NCBI RefSeq assembly: GCF_002105285.1
Contig: NZ_MUHR01000005.1
Span: 1 to 64,000 of the forward strand
Reading direction: 5' to 3'
From: Planktotalea arctica
GTDB lineage: Bacteria; Pseudomonadota; Alphaproteobacteria; Rhodobacterales; Rhodobacteraceae
DNA length: 64,000 bases
This document shows positions 18,502 through 27,704 of this stretch, piece after piece (position 1 is the first letter of the stretch; each line of letters begins with the position of its first letter). A model generated the notes under the pieces. That model did not search any database. It was given only the letters and a program-made list of their open reading frames with translations, and had not been told where the DNA came from. The translations under genes and the position numbers were made by a program.

Positions 18502-19805
18502 CCGACCTCACCCCACGCGAAATCGTCTCGGAACTTGATCGCTTCATCATCGGCCAAAACGATGCCAAGCGCGCAGTAGCAGTCGCCCTGCGCAATCGCT
18601 GGCGGCGCAAACAACTCGCCGATGATCTGCGCGACGAGGTTTACCCAAAGAACATCCTGATGATCGGGCCGACTGGAGTAGGCAAAACCGAGATCAGTAG
18701 ACGCCTCGCCAAACTCGCGCGCGCGCCGTTCATTAAGGTCGAGGCGACGAAATTTACCGAAGTGGGTTACGTTGGCCGCGATGTGGAGCAAATCATCCGC
18801 GATCTGGTCGATGCCGCAATTGGCGAGACGCGTGAATACATGCGCGAGGACGTGAAAACCAAGGCAGAAGCCGCCGCAGAAGAACGTGTGATCGAAGCGA
18901 TCGCTGGCGACGGCGCACGCGAGGCCACGCGCGAAATGTTCCGCAAGAAGCTGCGCTCGGGCGAATTGGACAACACACTGATCGACATTGAAATCGCGGA
19001 TAGCTCTAACCCCATGTCCGGCTTTGAAATTCCGGGTCAACCCGGTCAAAACATGGGAATGATGAACATCGGTGATCTGTTCGGCAAGGCCATGGGCGGA
19101 CGCACGACGCGCAAGAAATTGACCGTTGCAGAAAGCTATGATGTGCTGATCGGCGACGAAGCCGACAAGCTGCTTGATGATGAAAGCGTTACTCGCGCCG
19201 CGCTTGAAGCTGTCGAACAGAACGGCATCGTTTTTCTGGATGAAATCGACAAGGTCTGCACCCGGGCCGATGCGCGCGGCGGCGATGTGTCCCGCGAGGG
19301 CGTGCAGCGCGACTTGCTGCCACTTATCGAGGGAACGGTCGTAAGCACCAAACACGGGCCCGTGAAAACCGATCATATCCTGTTCATTGCCTCCGGCGCG
19401 TTTCACATCGCCAAGCCCTCAGATCTGCTGCCCGAACTACAGGGTCGCCTGCCGATCCGCGTTGAATTGCGCGCACTGACCGAGGGCGATTTCGTACGCA
19501 TCCTGACCGAAACGGACAATGCACTGACGCGGCAATACACAGCGCTGATGCAGACCGAAGAGGTAATTGTGTCCTTCACCGATGATGGCATTGCAGCGTT
19601 GGCAAAAATCGCGGCAGAGGTGAATCAAAGCGTTGAAAACATCGGAGCGCGCCGCCTTTATACCGTGCTGGAGCGTGTGTTCGAGGAGTTATCCTTCACT
19701 GCGCCCGATCGCGGCGGCGAGACGATTTCAGTCGATTCAGCTTTTGTAGAGACGCATTTGGGCGAACTCTCCCGCTCTACCGATCTTTCGCGATACGTGC
19801 TCTAG
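18498..19805 (+). CDS. hslU: ATP-dependent protease ATPase subunit HslU
   Basis: A protein of 435 residues, the normal HslU length. AAA+ motifs are clear: Walker [16 protein letters not shown] near residue 57, Walker [12 protein letters not shown], and sensor and arginine-finger regions in [14 protein letters not shown]. Between them sits the intermediate (I) domain of about 130 residues that binds substrate. The C-terminal tail ends in DLSRYVL, which docks into HslV. It unfolds substrates for HslV in the cytoplasm. The ATG overlaps the stop of the membrane-protein gene (ATGA), favouring it over an upstream in-frame codon. Confidence 0.97.
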   Translation: MTDLTPREIVSELDRFIIGQNDAKRAVAVALRNRWRRKQLADDLRDEVYPKNILMIGPTGVGKTEISRRLAKLARAPFIKVEATKFTEVGYVGRDVEQIIRDLVDAAIGETREYMREDVKTKAEAAAEERVIEAIAGDGAREATREMFRKKLRSGELDNTLIDIEIADSSNPMSGFEIPGQPGQNMGMMNIGDLFGKAMGGRTTRKKLTVAESYDVLIGDEADKLLDDESVTRAALEAVEQNGIVFLDEIDKVCTRADARGGDVSREGVQRDLLPLIEGTVVSTKHGPVKTDHILFIASGAFHIAKPSDLLPELQGRLPIRVELRALTEGDFVRILTETDNALTRQYTALMQTEEVIVSFTDDGIAALAKIAAEVNQSVENIGARRLYTVLERVFEELSFTAPDRGGETISVDSAFVETHLGELSRSTDLSRYVL

Positions 19806-19851
19806 CGCGCGAAATCAGATCATTTTCAATACCTGCGATGCGCTGTAGCTT

Positions 19852-19877
19852 GGGTCCAACTGTTTGATTGGACCCAC
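19852..19877. repeat. Inverted repeat in front of the lipoprotein hydrolase gene
   Basis: A perfect 9-bp inverted repeat (TGGGTCCAA / TTGGACCCA) with an eight-base loop. It has no T-tract, so it is unlikely to be a simple terminator for hslU. Its right arm ends five bases before the downstream ATG and covers the only GGA-like ribosome binding sequence, so the hairpin could hide the translation start. Confidence 0.6.
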
Positions 19878-19881
19878 TGCA

Positions 19882-20985
19882 ATGCGCCGCGCCTTATTGA
19901 TGATCACCCTATTCGCGCTCGGGGCCTGCACCGACAGAACGGACGCGCCCTACGTCAAGGACGTACCGGAAAGCACGACGAAAACCTCTGTGCTGACGAT
20001 CACCGCGCGCGATCGCAACGGCGCGGGCAATTTCACTTCTGCACGGGCCGAAGCGCCACGCTATTTCAACAACACGATTTCCATTCCCCCGATCCACAAA
20101 GCAGGCGATATCGAACTTTCATACCGCGAGCCGGATCCTGAAAAGGTCTTTGTGATTGCGGATCAAAAACCACTTTCCGGCGCCGCCGGTTTCACGCACG
20201 AATTGCGCAGCGCGTTGACGCAAAAAACCAAAGTGAACCGCGAAGTCGTGATTTATGTGCATGGCTATAATTCGTCCTACACTGATGGCGTGTTTCGCGC
20301 GGCGCAGTTGCAGAACGATCTGTCCGTTCCGGGCGTTATGGTGAACTACTCATGGCCCAGCGCCGCCAATCCTTTGGGGTATTCGCATGATCGCGATTCC
20401 GTTCTGTTCGCGCGTGACGGCTTTCAAGACGCACTCGAACTTATCCGCGACAGCACGGACGCGCCGATCCTTCTTGTTGCGCATTCCATGGGGGCGTTTC
20501 TGGTGATGGAGGGCCTGCGCCAGATTGAAATCGCCAATCCGGGCTGGTCCGAAAAAGCGCTGAGCGGGGTCGTTCTGGTTGCCCCCGACATCTCGCTGGA
20601 TGTGTTCCGCCAACAAGCGAGCCGCTTTGACACCCTGCCGCAACCCTTTGCGATCTTCACGTCGCAGAAGGATCCTGCGTTGAAACTAAGCGCGCGGGTG
20701 AATGCCGTCGATGCACGACTGGGAAATCTGGCCGATCCACTGGAACTTGCCGACTTGCCCGTCACTCTGATCGACGTCACCCAGTTTAGCGCGCGCGGCG
20801 TCGATCGCCATTTCGTACCCGGAACCTCGCCTGCGTTGATTGCTTTGCTGCGCAGAAGCCTAGAGATCGAAACCGCGTTTCGCAGTGACGCATCCGGCCG
20901 CTCGGGGCTGATACCGGGCGCGGCAATTTCGGTGCGCAAGGCGACGCAATTGGTGCTCTCGCCCGGTTTGGTGCGCGCAAATTGA
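19882..20985 (+). CDS. Lipoprotein alpha/beta hydrolase (DUF900-like)
   Basis: A protein of 367 residues. Residues 1-16 are a lipoprotein signal peptide ending in FALGAC. The core is an alpha/beta hydrolase: the oxyanion-hole region VVIYVHGYNSSY, the nucleophile elbow AHSMGAF with Ser202, and a late DRHFVPGTSP that could provide the catalytic His. This arrangement fits the DUF900 family of exported hydrolases with unknown substrate. The ATG chosen gives a normal signal peptide; the ribosome binding site is weak and lies in the adjacent hairpin. The stop overlaps the start of the transporter gene. Confidence 0.75.
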   Translation: MRRALLMITLFALGACTDRTDAPYVKDVPESTTKTSVLTITARDRNGAGNFTSARAEAPRYFNNTISIPPIHKAGDIELSYREPDPEKVFVIADQKPLSGAAGFTHELRSALTQKTKVNREVVIYVHGYNSSYTDGVFRAAQLQNDLSVPGVMVNYSWPSAANPLGYSHDRDSVLFARDGFQDALELIRDSTDAPILLVAHSMGAFLVMEGLRQIEIANPGWSEKALSGVVLVAPDISLDVFRQQASRFDTLPQPFAIFTSQKDPALKLSARVNAVDARLGNLADPLELADLPVTLIDVTQFSARGVDRHFVPGTSPALIALLRRSLEIETAFRSDASGRSGLIPGAAISVRKATQLVLSPGLVRAN

Positions 20986-22202
20986 GCGCGCTGAGCACCT
21001 ATCTGCGCAGCAATCTTCCCTGGCTGAGCGCGGGTATGTTGCTGACCTGCCTGTCCAGCTTCGGGCAAACGTTCTTCATCGCCATTTTCGCCGCTGAACT
21101 TCAGACGGCTTTCGATCTTAGCCACGGTGCGTGGGGCGCGATGTACACGATCGGCACGACCGCTTCTGCACTGGTGATGGTCTGGGCGGGGCGTCAGGCG
21201 GATATTTTCCGCGTGCGCACTTTGGGGGTTTTGTCGCTCGCTGCGCTGGCGTTTGCCTGCCTCGCCATGGCGCTCAACCCGTGGGTTTGGATGCTGCCTG
21301 TGGTGATTTTCGCGCTGCGTCTCACCGGGCAAGGCATGATGAGCCATATCGCTTCTGTCGCGATGGCGCGCTGGTTCGTGGCGACGCGCGGGCGGGCCTT
21401 GTCGGTTTCAGCGCTGGGATTTTCTATTGGTCAGGCGCTGTTTCCCCTCGCGGTTGTCGCGCTTATGACGCTGCTCGATTGGCACGTGATCTGGGTGATT
21501 TGCGCAGGGATTGCGCTACTGGGCATTCCAGTTTTGCTGCGCCTTTTGTCACAAGAACGCACCCCCGCCTCAATGGCGAAAAGCAGCGAAAGTCTGGGGA
21601 TGCAAGGGTTGCATTGGAGCCGCAAAGCGATGCTGCGCCATCCGCTGTTCTGGCTGATGGTGCCTGCTTTGCTGGGGCCTTCCGCGTTCAACACCGCGTT
21701 TTTCTTTCACCAAGTGCACTACGCCGAAGTCATCGGTATCACAAACATGCAAATGGTGAGCTATTTCCCGCTTTATACGGTGATCACGGTGTTCGCGATG
21801 CTGCTCTCCGGTGCGTTGCTGGACCGGTTCGGAACTGCGCGTTTGCTGCCGTTTCATCAATTTCCCATGGTGATTGCCTTTTTCATTTTTGCAACGCACA
21901 CCTTCGGCCTCGGGATCGGGTTCTTCTTTCTTGCGCTTACAGCAGGCGCGCAAACCACGTTAATCGCCGCTTTCTGGGCTGAATTCTACGGCACTGCCCA
22001 CCTTGGCGCGATCAAGGCAATGGCGGCTGCGGTGATGGTGTTCGGATCGGCCATTGGGCCGGGGATCACGGGCGCGTTGATTGATTTCGGGATCGGAATC
22101 GAGGTGCAGTATATCGGCGTCGCAGCCTATTTCGTGTTCACCACCGCGTCGATGTGGCTCGGCATCTCGCTTACGCGCGGGGAGTTAACGCGCGCGGCGT
22201 AG
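20982..22202 (+). CDS. MFS transporter
   Basis: A protein of 406 residues with about twelve hydrophobic segments. The loop between helices 2 and 3 reads VWAGRQADIFRVRTLG, the usual MFS D-R-x-G region in a degenerate form, and the second half has LLSGALLDRFGTARLLP at the matching place. Monocarboxylate and drug exporters of this superfamily share this layout; the substrate cannot be told. Its TTG start overlaps the stop codon of the hydrolase gene, so the two are likely co-translated. The 3' end overlaps the convergent smr gene by 18 bases. Confidence 0.8.
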   Translation: MSALSTYLRSNLPWLSAGMLLTCLSSFGQTFFIAIFAAELQTAFDLSHGAWGAMYTIGTTASALVMVWAGRQADIFRVRTLGVLSLAALAFACLAMALNPWVWMLPVVIFALRLTGQGMMSHIASVAMARWFVATRGRALSVSALGFSIGQALFPLAVVALMTLLDWHVIWVICAGIALLGIPVLLRLLSQERTPASMAKSSESLGMQGLHWSRKAMLRHPLFWLMVPALLGPSAFNTAFFFHQVHYAEVIGITNMQMVSYFPLYTVITVFAMLLSGALLDRFGTARLLPFHQFPMVIAFFIFATHTFGLGIGFFFLALTAGAQTTLIAAFWAEFYGTAHLGAIKAMAAAVMVFGSAIGPGITGALIDFGIGIEVQYIGVAAYFVFTTASMWLGISLTRGELTRAA

Positions 22203-22775
22203 ATAGACGTAATAGGCGCCGCCACCGCCGTGACGCAGATGCGATTCCGTCACCTGCAACACAGCGCTCGACACGGGGGCCATGGTCAGCCAATGGGGCA
22301 CTTGCCGCTTCAACGTGCCCATCCGCTGCGGTGCGATCGCGCCGATATCCTCGCGCCGCCCGCCTTTTCCAGTAATCACCAAAACCAGACGTTTGCCGGC
22401 ACCATGAGATGACAGAATGAAGGAAATCAGCGCCGGATGCGCCTCTGCCACGGTCATTCCGTGCAGATCGATGCGCCCTTCGGGCTTGAGCTTGCCACGC
22501 TGCATGAACTTGTAGGATTTGGCGTCCATCTTGACGGGCGCAGCACGCAGGCGATCCGGCACTGAGGGCATCACGTCGCGCATTTCGCGGCCTGCACTGC
22601 CCCCGCCAAGGGTGAAGGGCGCGATCGACCTCGCTTCGGGTTTCATTGCTTTGGGTTTGTTAGCGCGCGGCACATCGGCGATCACGCTGCGCTTGGGCGG
22701 CACCAACCGCGTCGTGGTGCGCGCGACCTGATCCCACAGATCAAGCTCGTCTGGTTTTATACGGCGACGGCGCAT
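22185..22775 (-). CDS. Smr domain protein
   Basis: A protein of 196 residues. The C-terminal half is a Smr (MutS2-related) domain: GRIDLHGMTVAEAHPAL with the LDLHG-like motif, then VLVITGKGG and a terminal HGGGGAYYVYLRR. Smr domains act as RNA or DNA endonucleases or bind nucleic acid; in alphaproteobacteria the free-standing form is uncharacterised. The N-terminal half is basic and low in order. The gene follows mltA with a single base between stop and start, so the three genes timA-mltA-smr appear to form one operon. Confidence 0.88.
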   Translation of the reverse strand: MRRRRIKPDELDLWDQVARTTTRLVPPKRSVIADVPRANKPKAMKPEARSIAPFTLGGGSAGREMRDVMPSVPDRLRAAPVKMDAKSYKFMQRGKLKPEGRIDLHGMTVAEAHPALISFILSSHGAGKRLVLVITGKGGRREDIGAIAPQRMGTLKRQVPHWLTMAPVSSAVLQVTESHLRHGGGGAYYVYLRRAR

Positions 22776-22776
22776 C

Positions 22777-23814
22777 CTATTGCACGTTCTCTGGCAAATA
22801 GGCGTAGGCGCGCTGGATCGGCATCAACACGACAATGCGGCCAGGATCGCGAAGGCGACCCGCCTCGCGACCCGCCTGATCGCCCGTTCCAAAGAACACG
22901 TCGGCACGCTGCGCGCCCTTGATCGCAGACCCTGTGTCCTGCGCGATCATCAAGCGGCGCAGTGGGTTCGCCCCATCCTTTTCTATCCACACAGGTGCAC
23001 CGAGGGGTGTAAATTTCGGATCAACCGCGATCGAGCGCATGGTGGTGATCGAACGGTTCATTGCCCCAAGCGGGCCCTTGTCCGCTGGCACTTCGCTAAC
23101 TTCGCGAAAGAACACATAGGACGGATTGTGATAGAGCAACTCCCTGCCCTCTTCGGGATTTCGGCGCACCCAGTTCTTGATCACTTCGGCAGACACTTGA
23201 TGCGGCTCATAGATGCCGCGCCGGACCATTTCCTGCCCGATCGAGCGGTAATTGTGCCGGTTCGATCCACGATAGCCAACGCGCAGGAACGATCCATCCG
23301 GCAAACGCACACGCCCTGAACCCTGAATTTGCAGGAAGAAAAGTTCAACAGGATCATCAACATAGCAGATTTCAAGGCCAAGCCCGTTCATCACCCCGTC
23401 TTCAAGAATCTGGCGGCGCGTGTACCATTGACCTGCGGTCTTGGCGTCCTGCGGCATCGCGTAAATCGGATATCTGTAACGCGATGTTTTTGCGCGCGAT
23501 CCATCGAGTTCTGGTTCGAAATACCCCGTGAACATCGCTTCGTTGCCATCCTCGATCATCAGGGGCCGAAAGAACAGCTCGAAAAAAGCGCGGGGGTTTT
23601 TTTGGTCCTCCGCCGCTGCGCAAAGCGAGCGCCAGTCAGAGGTTTTCATGTCGCGGCAGGTGCTCCGAAACACATCGAGCGCTGCGCCGTGATCATCGCT
23701 TGCCCAGCCGTCGAGGTCTTTGAAATCAAGAATGCTGTAGACGGTTTCCGCCTGTGCAGGGGCTGTCATCGCGATAGCCCCTGCCAATGATATTGCCCTA
23801 AGGGCACGAATCAT
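22777..23814 (-). CDS. mltA: Membrane-bound lytic murein transglycosylase A
   Basis: A protein of 345 residues with a signal peptide (MIRALRAISLAGAIAMTAPAQAE). No lipobox is seen, so unlike E. coli MltA it is probably a soluble periplasmic protein. The MltA domain includes FTGYFEPELDGS, FFLQIQGSGRVRLPDGSFLRVGYRGSN and the 3D-like C-terminal RLMIAQDTGSAIKGAQRADVFFGTGDQAG with the catalytic Asp region. It cleaves the glycan strand with formation of 1,6-anhydroMurNAc, the product that the AmgK-MurU route elsewhere in this window could recycle. It overlaps the Tim44-like gene by four bases. Confidence 0.95.
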   Translation of the reverse strand: MIRALRAISLAGAIAMTAPAQAETVYSILDFKDLDGWASDDHGAALDVFRSTCRDMKTSDWRSLCAAAEDQKNPRAFFELFFRPLMIEDGNEAMFTGYFEPELDGSRAKTSRYRYPIYAMPQDAKTAGQWYTRRQILEDGVMNGLGLEICYVDDPVELFFLQIQGSGRVRLPDGSFLRVGYRGSNRHNYRSIGQEMVRRGIYEPHQVSAEVIKNWVRRNPEEGRELLYHNPSYVFFREVSEVPADKGPLGAMNRSITTMRSIAVDPKFTPLGAPVWIEKDGANPLRRLMIAQDTGSAIKGAQRADVFFGTGDQAGREAGRLRDPGRIVVLMPIQRAYAYLPENVQ

Positions 23815-24467
23815 TCGCCAGTGGCAACGAGTTGCCAGTTAGGATCATCGGAGCCCATGCGCCGTGCGAAGGTCCAGACATCTTTCTGGCGCTTGATCTT
23901 CTTTTCGTCGCCCTCGACGATTTCGCCCGCATTGTCGCGCACGACAGAAGTCATTTCTCCAATAAAGCGCACAGAGACTTCGCCAACACCGCTGTCATCG
24001 TCGAAGGTCGCGTCGGCCAGCGCCATTTCGCGGATACCGACGAATTGCGCTTCGACGCTAAGACCCTGCTTTTCGCGCAGTTCCACCACTTCGGCAAAGC
24101 TGGCGTAAACGTCATCATCGAGGAAGGGTTTGATTTCAGCCATATCGCCGCGCTCAAAACCCATGAGGATCATCTCATAGGCACCGCGTGCGCCGCCAAG
24201 GAAGTCGGATACGCCAAATGACGGCTCTGCCGCCTTCATCTTGGCGAGCGCCTCTGCGGCGCCAGGCATGCCGTCGGTGTGATCTGCAATATCAGGATCA
24301 GGACCGCCTTCGATTACCTCGAAGTCCGGACGTTTGCGCGCAGAACTTTGCACTTGTGCGGGCGGTTTTTCGAAACCTTCCCGTGTTCCAAGTACGTTTT
24401 TCAAACGCAAGATGAGGAAAACTGCGATGCCGGCAAGCACCAAAAGCTGAATAATGGGCGAATTCAT
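23811..24467 (-). CDS. Tim44/TimA-domain membrane protein
   Basis: A protein of 218 residues. One N-terminal transmembrane helix (residues 4-23) leads into an acidic linker with EVIEGGPDPDIADHTDG and then a Tim44-like domain from about residue 70 (GVSDFLGGARGAYEMILMGFERGDMAEIKPFLDDDVYASFAEVVE) to the end. The mitochondrial relative anchors Hsp70 at the import pore; the bacterial form (TimA) is membrane-bound and its job is unsettled. The ATG has AAGGA upstream. This gene next to fxsA and secB is a typical alphaproteobacterial, origin-proximal arrangement. Confidence 0.88.
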   Translation of the reverse strand: MNSPIIQLLVLAGIAVFLILRLKNVLGTREGFEKPPAQVQSSARKRPDFEVIEGGPDPDIADHTDGMPGAAEALAKMKAAEPSFGVSDFLGGARGAYEMILMGFERGDMAEIKPFLDDDVYASFAEVVELREKQGLSVEAQFVGIREMALADATFDDDSGVGEVSVRFIGEMTSVVRDNAGEIVEGDEKKIKRQKDVWTFARRMGSDDPNWQLVATGE

Positions 24468-24505
24468 GTATGTGTCGTCCTTATGGGCATAGCAACGCGT
24501 GTACT

Positions 24506-24542
24506 GTGGACTTATGTACGCAAGGCCAGTGGTCAAGTCCAC
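24506..24542. repeat. Inverted repeat in the Tim44-like / fxsA intergenic region
   Basis: GTGGACTT and AAGTCCAC form an 8-bp inverted repeat with a 21-base spacer, midway in the divergent 106-base gap. The spacing suits binding of a dimer on two half-sites two helical turns apart, or is chance; no factor is suggested. Confidence 0.4.
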
Positions 24543-24573
24543 TACACCGCCAAGTGACAGGAGAACCAGAAAG

Positions 24574-25047
24574 ATGTGGTTATTTTTAGCCTTTTTATCA
24601 GTACCGTTAATAGAAATCGCCCTGTTCATCCAGATTGGCGGTGCCATCGGGCTTTGGTCGACTTTGGGAATCGTCGTTTTGACCGCCGTGATCGGTACGT
24701 TTTTGGTGCGCACACAGGGCGCATTGGCGTTGCAGAGCCTGCGCCAATCGTTCGGGACGCTTTCTGATCCGTCCGAACCACTTGCGCACGGGGCGATGAT
24801 CCTCGTATCCGGCGCACTTTTGCTAACGCCGGGTTTTTTCACTGATGCGATTGGCTTTGCATTGCTCGTTCCAGCAGTGCGTTCTGCGGTCTTTCGCTAT
24901 CTCAAGGCCCGCATCAAAGTGAAGAGCTTCGAGATGGGTAGTGCGCCACGCCAGAGACATCCACAAGATCCCACCATAATTGATGGCGATTTCAAAGAAG
25001 TGCCGCGCGATCCCAATGCACCGCCGTCAGGTTGGACCAAGCATTGA
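24574..25047 (+). CDS. fxsA: FxsA family membrane protein
   Basis: A protein of 157 residues. The ATG follows an AGGAGA site and starts the family-typical MWLFLAFLSVPLIEIALFIQIGGAIGLWST. Membrane segments lie at about 3-25, 28-46 and 72-98, with LVRTQGALAL and LLLTPGFFTDAIGFALLVP between, both FxsA signatures. The C-terminal tail is cytoplasmic and charged. In E. coli overproduction of FxsA relieves F-plasmid exclusion of phage T7; its normal role is unknown. It is divergent from the Tim44-like gene and precedes secB. Confidence 0.9.
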   Translation: MWLFLAFLSVPLIEIALFIQIGGAIGLWSTLGIVVLTAVIGTFLVRTQGALALQSLRQSFGTLSDPSEPLAHGAMILVSGALLLTPGFFTDAIGFALLVPAVRSAVFRYLKARIKVKSFEMGSAPRQRHPQDPTIIDGDFKEVPRDPNAPPSGWTKH

Positions 25048-25105
25048 GGCCCACGCACCTTGCTGATAAGCACTGCGCCAAGTGACATATTAATGGAGAA
25101 TTCCC

Positions 25106-25606
25106 ATGGCTGAAGAAGACACAGTAGCAGCGGCAGCCCCCGAAGCACCGCAGATTAAAATGAACATCCTCGCGCAATTCATTCGCGATATGTCCTTCGA
25201 AAACATCCTTGCCCAAAAGGGCATTGAGGGCGAAGTGAACCCCGACGTTCAGGTTCAGGTGAACCTAGATGCGAAGAAGCGCAAAGCAGAGCATCAGTTC
25301 GACGTGATCACGAAAATCGAAATCAATTCAAAGGTCAAGGACACAGGTCAGCAGTTGTTCCTGCTCGAACTCGAGTACGCAGGCGTGTTCCACATCGAGG
25401 GCGTGCCAGAGGATCAGTTGCACCCGTTCCTTCTCATCGAATGCCCACGCATGACGTTCCCGTTCGTGCGCCGCATCGTATCAGATGTGACGCGCGATGG
25501 TGGCTTCCCGCCACTCAACCTTGAGAACATTGATTTCGTTGCACTATATCGCAATGAAATCGCGCGCCGTCAGGCCGAAGCCGCGGCACAAGCCCAGCCT
25601 AACTAA
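25106..25606 (+). CDS. secB: Protein-export chaperone SecB
   Basis: A protein of 166 residues, normal for alphaproteobacterial SecB. The conserved core is present: LAQFIRDMSFENI, VNPDVQVQVNLDAKK, FLLELEYAGVFHIEGVPEDQLHPFLLIECPRMTFPFVRRIVSDVTRDGGFPPLNLENIDF. It keeps preproteins unfolded in the cytoplasm and hands them to SecA. A GGAG site precedes the ATG. Its 3' end overlaps the convergent dnaQ gene by eight bases. Confidence 0.97.
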   Translation: MAEEDTVAAAAPEAPQIKMNILAQFIRDMSFENILAQKGIEGEVNPDVQVQVNLDAKKRKAEHQFDVITKIEINSKVKDTGQQLFLLELEYAGVFHIEGVPEDQLHPFLLIECPRMTFPFVRRIVSDVTRDGGFPPLNLENIDFVALYRNEIARRQAEAAAQAQPN

Positions 25607-26288
25607 ATTTAGACCAAAGCGCATCGGCACCGAGTTTATCAACAAAGGCCTGATGCGCTTTGACTTCCTCTTCGGTGATCCGCGGAGCAAGCAGGGTAGG
25701 GCGCTTAGATGCGCGCCAAACCTCTTCTGACCCACCCTCGGAGGCACCACCCGAGCGCGCAAGCACGAGGCCCGGCTGACGCCCGCCCAACAATTCCAGA
25801 TAAACTTCCGCCAGAATTTCAGAATCGAGCAACGCTCCATGAAGCGTGCGGTTCGAGTTGTCGATATTGAAACGACGGCACAACGCATCAAGCGAGGCAG
25901 GCGAGCCCGGAAACCTCTTGCGCGCAATGGCGAGCGTATCGAGCGCTTGCTCCCACGGAAGTTGGCGCAGATTAAGTTTGGCCAGTTCCGCATTGAGGAA
26001 TTTCATATCGAACGCCGCGTTATGGATGACCAACTTGTCATCCCTAACGAAATCCAGAAATTCTTGTGCAATTTTGGCAAACACAGGTTTGTCGCGCAAA
26101 AAGTCATCGCCAAGGCCATGCACCTCAAACGCCTCATTCGGCATGGCGCGTTCGGGATTAATATATTGATGATAGGTCCGGCCCGTCGGCATCTGATTGA
26201 TCAACTCAACCGCGCCGATTTCCACAATGCGATCCCCCATCTGAGGATCAAAACCAGTGGTTTCCGTATCAAGCACCAATTCACGCAT
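25599..26288 (-). CDS. dnaQ: DNA polymerase III epsilon subunit (proofreading exonuclease)
   Basis: A protein of 229 residues. The DEDDh exonuclease motifs are all visible: Exo I with LVLDTETTGFD (Asp7, Glu9), Exo II with LVIHNAAFDMKFLN, and Exo III with HGALLDSEILAEVYLEL. It removes misincorporated bases as part of the replicative polymerase. The C-terminal tail after residue 185 would bind the alpha subunit. It overlaps coaE by eight bases, and the maf-aroE-coaE-dnaQ series is transcribed toward it from the origin region. Confidence 0.95.
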   Translation of the reverse strand: MRELVLDTETTGFDPQMGDRIVEIGAVELINQMPTGRTYHQYINPERAMPNEAFEVHGLGDDFLRDKPVFAKIAQEFLDFVRDDKLVIHNAAFDMKFLNAELAKLNLRQLPWEQALDTLAIARKRFPGSPASLDALCRRFNIDNSNRTLHGALLDSEILAEVYLELLGGRQPGLVLARSGGASEGGSEEVWRASKRPTLLAPRITEEEVKAHQAFVDKLGADALWSKFS

Positions 26289-26874
26289 TTGCCAGCTTCC
26301 TTTTGATGTCTTTGATCACCGCCTCGACCTGCGCTTGCGCATGTTCCAGCGTGTCAGTTTCGATGACATAATCTGCGCTAGCGCGCTTTTCTTCAATGGG
26401 CATTTGTTTGGATTTGATCAACTCGAACTGCTGCTCACTCATCGTGCCGCGCTCTAGAACGCGCGCGCGTTGGGTGACGGCGTCAGTGCTCACACAAACG
26501 GTTGCATCCATGTTTTTGTCACCGCCCGTTTCGAACAACAGCGGAATATCAAAGACCAAAATAACCTTGCTAGACTCTGAAATGAAGCGCGCACGATCTT
26601 CGCCAAGCAGGGGATGCACGATCGCCTCAATCTGCTTCAGCGCGCTTGGATCATTTCCGATTATGCGCTTCAAAGCGTCGCGTGAAACGCTTCCGTCAAG
26701 GATAGCCTCAGGAAAAGCAGCCTGCATCGGATCAACCGCCGCTCCGTGTTTTTCATAAATCCGGTGCACCGCCGCATCCGCGTCCCAGACATCACATCCT
26801 GCATCTGCAAACATTTTAGCCGTGGTCGATTTGCCCATTCCGATAGAACCGGTCAGACCGAGTTTAAAGCTCAT
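26281..26874 (-). CDS. coaE: Dephospho-CoA kinase
   Basis: A protein of 197 residues. Walker A is GLTGSIGMGKST at residues 6-17, followed by VWDADAAVHRIY and the CoA-binding DIPLLFETGG with the family-typical LLFE. It performs the last step of coenzyme A synthesis. The ATG chosen overlaps the aroE stop codon (ATGA), which removes the 18 unrelated residues of the longer frame. Confidence 0.95.
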   Translation of the reverse strand: MSFKLGLTGSIGMGKSTTAKMFADAGCDVWDADAAVHRIYEKHGAAVDPMQAAFPEAILDGSVSRDALKRIIGNDPSALKQIEAIVHPLLGEDRARFISESSKVILVFDIPLLFETGGDKNMDATVCVSTDAVTQRARVLERGTMSEQQFELIKSKQMPIEEKRASADYVIETDTLEHAQAQVEAVIKDIKRKLANA

Positions 26875-27704
26875 CTGAGGACCGCAGCGCGCAGTGCATC
26901 GTCCACTTCGGGGCGAATACCAAACCATCGCTCGAACGCGGGAACGGCCTGATGAAGAAGCATGCCAAGGCCATCGACAGGCGTTGCACCCGCCTCTGTC
27001 GCGGCGCGCAAAAGTTTGGTTTGCAAAGGCGCATAAACCAGATCGCTCACCACCATTCCAGGCGCAAGCGCATCGAGCGGCACGCGCATTTCAGGATGGC
27101 CGATCATGCCAAGCGATGTGGTATTAACCACGGTATTCGCCCCTTCCATCGCATTACCGGCCTGCACCCAGTCAACAATGGTGATCTTATCACCAAAATC
27201 AGCCTTCAACGCTTCGGCGCGCTCGCGAGTGCGGTTGGTCAGTAGAATTTCTGGGACACCGACATCAAGAAGTGAAGCAAGAACAGCCCGCGCTGCGCCG
27301 CCCGCGCCAAGCACAAGGGCAGGGCCAGCTTTCGGATCCCACTTCGGCGCGGATTGGGCAAGGTTTTGAACAAAGCCGTAACCATCAGTGTTATCCGCGT
27401 GAATTTTGCCGTCCTTGCGAAATACCAGCGTGTTTGCGGCACCAATCAACCTCGCGCGATCGGTTACCAGATCAGCAAGTTTCAGCACCGCCTCCTTATG
27501 CGGAATGGTCACGTTAACCCCGACAAAGCCAAGCGTCGGCAGCATCCGAATGACGTTTTCAAGATTGTCCGGTGCAACATCCATTGGGATGTAATGACCT
27601 CGTATCGCATATCTACGCAGCCAATAACCATGCAATTGCGGCGATCTGGAATGGGCAATCGGATGGCCGATCACCGCTGCCAGTGGAACCTTTTTGTCGG
27701 TCAT
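26871..27704 (-). CDS. aroE: Shikimate dehydrogenase (NADP+)
   Basis: A protein of 277 residues of normal length. The substrate-binding N-terminal part has HSRSPQLHGYWL and GVNVTIPHKEAVL with the catalytic Lys; the Asp partner is in ADNTDGYGF. The NADP-binding half starts with ALVLGAGGAARAVLASL and has the NRTRERAE loop that selects the 2'-phosphate. It reduces 3-dehydroshikimate in aromatic amino-acid synthesis. Overlaps on both sides by four bases place it in the maf-aroE-coaE-dnaQ operon. Confidence 0.97.
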   Translation of the reverse strand: MTDKKVPLAAVIGHPIAHSRSPQLHGYWLRRYAIRGHYIPMDVAPDNLENVIRMLPTLGFVGVNVTIPHKEAVLKLADLVTDRARLIGAANTLVFRKDGKIHADNTDGYGFVQNLAQSAPKWDPKAGPALVLGAGGAARAVLASLLDVGVPEILLTNRTRERAEALKADFGDKITIVDWVQAGNAMEGANTVVNTTSLGMIGHPEMRVPLDALAPGMVVSDLVYAPLQTKLLRAATEAGATPVDGLGMLLHQAVPAFERWFGIRPEVDDALRAAVLR

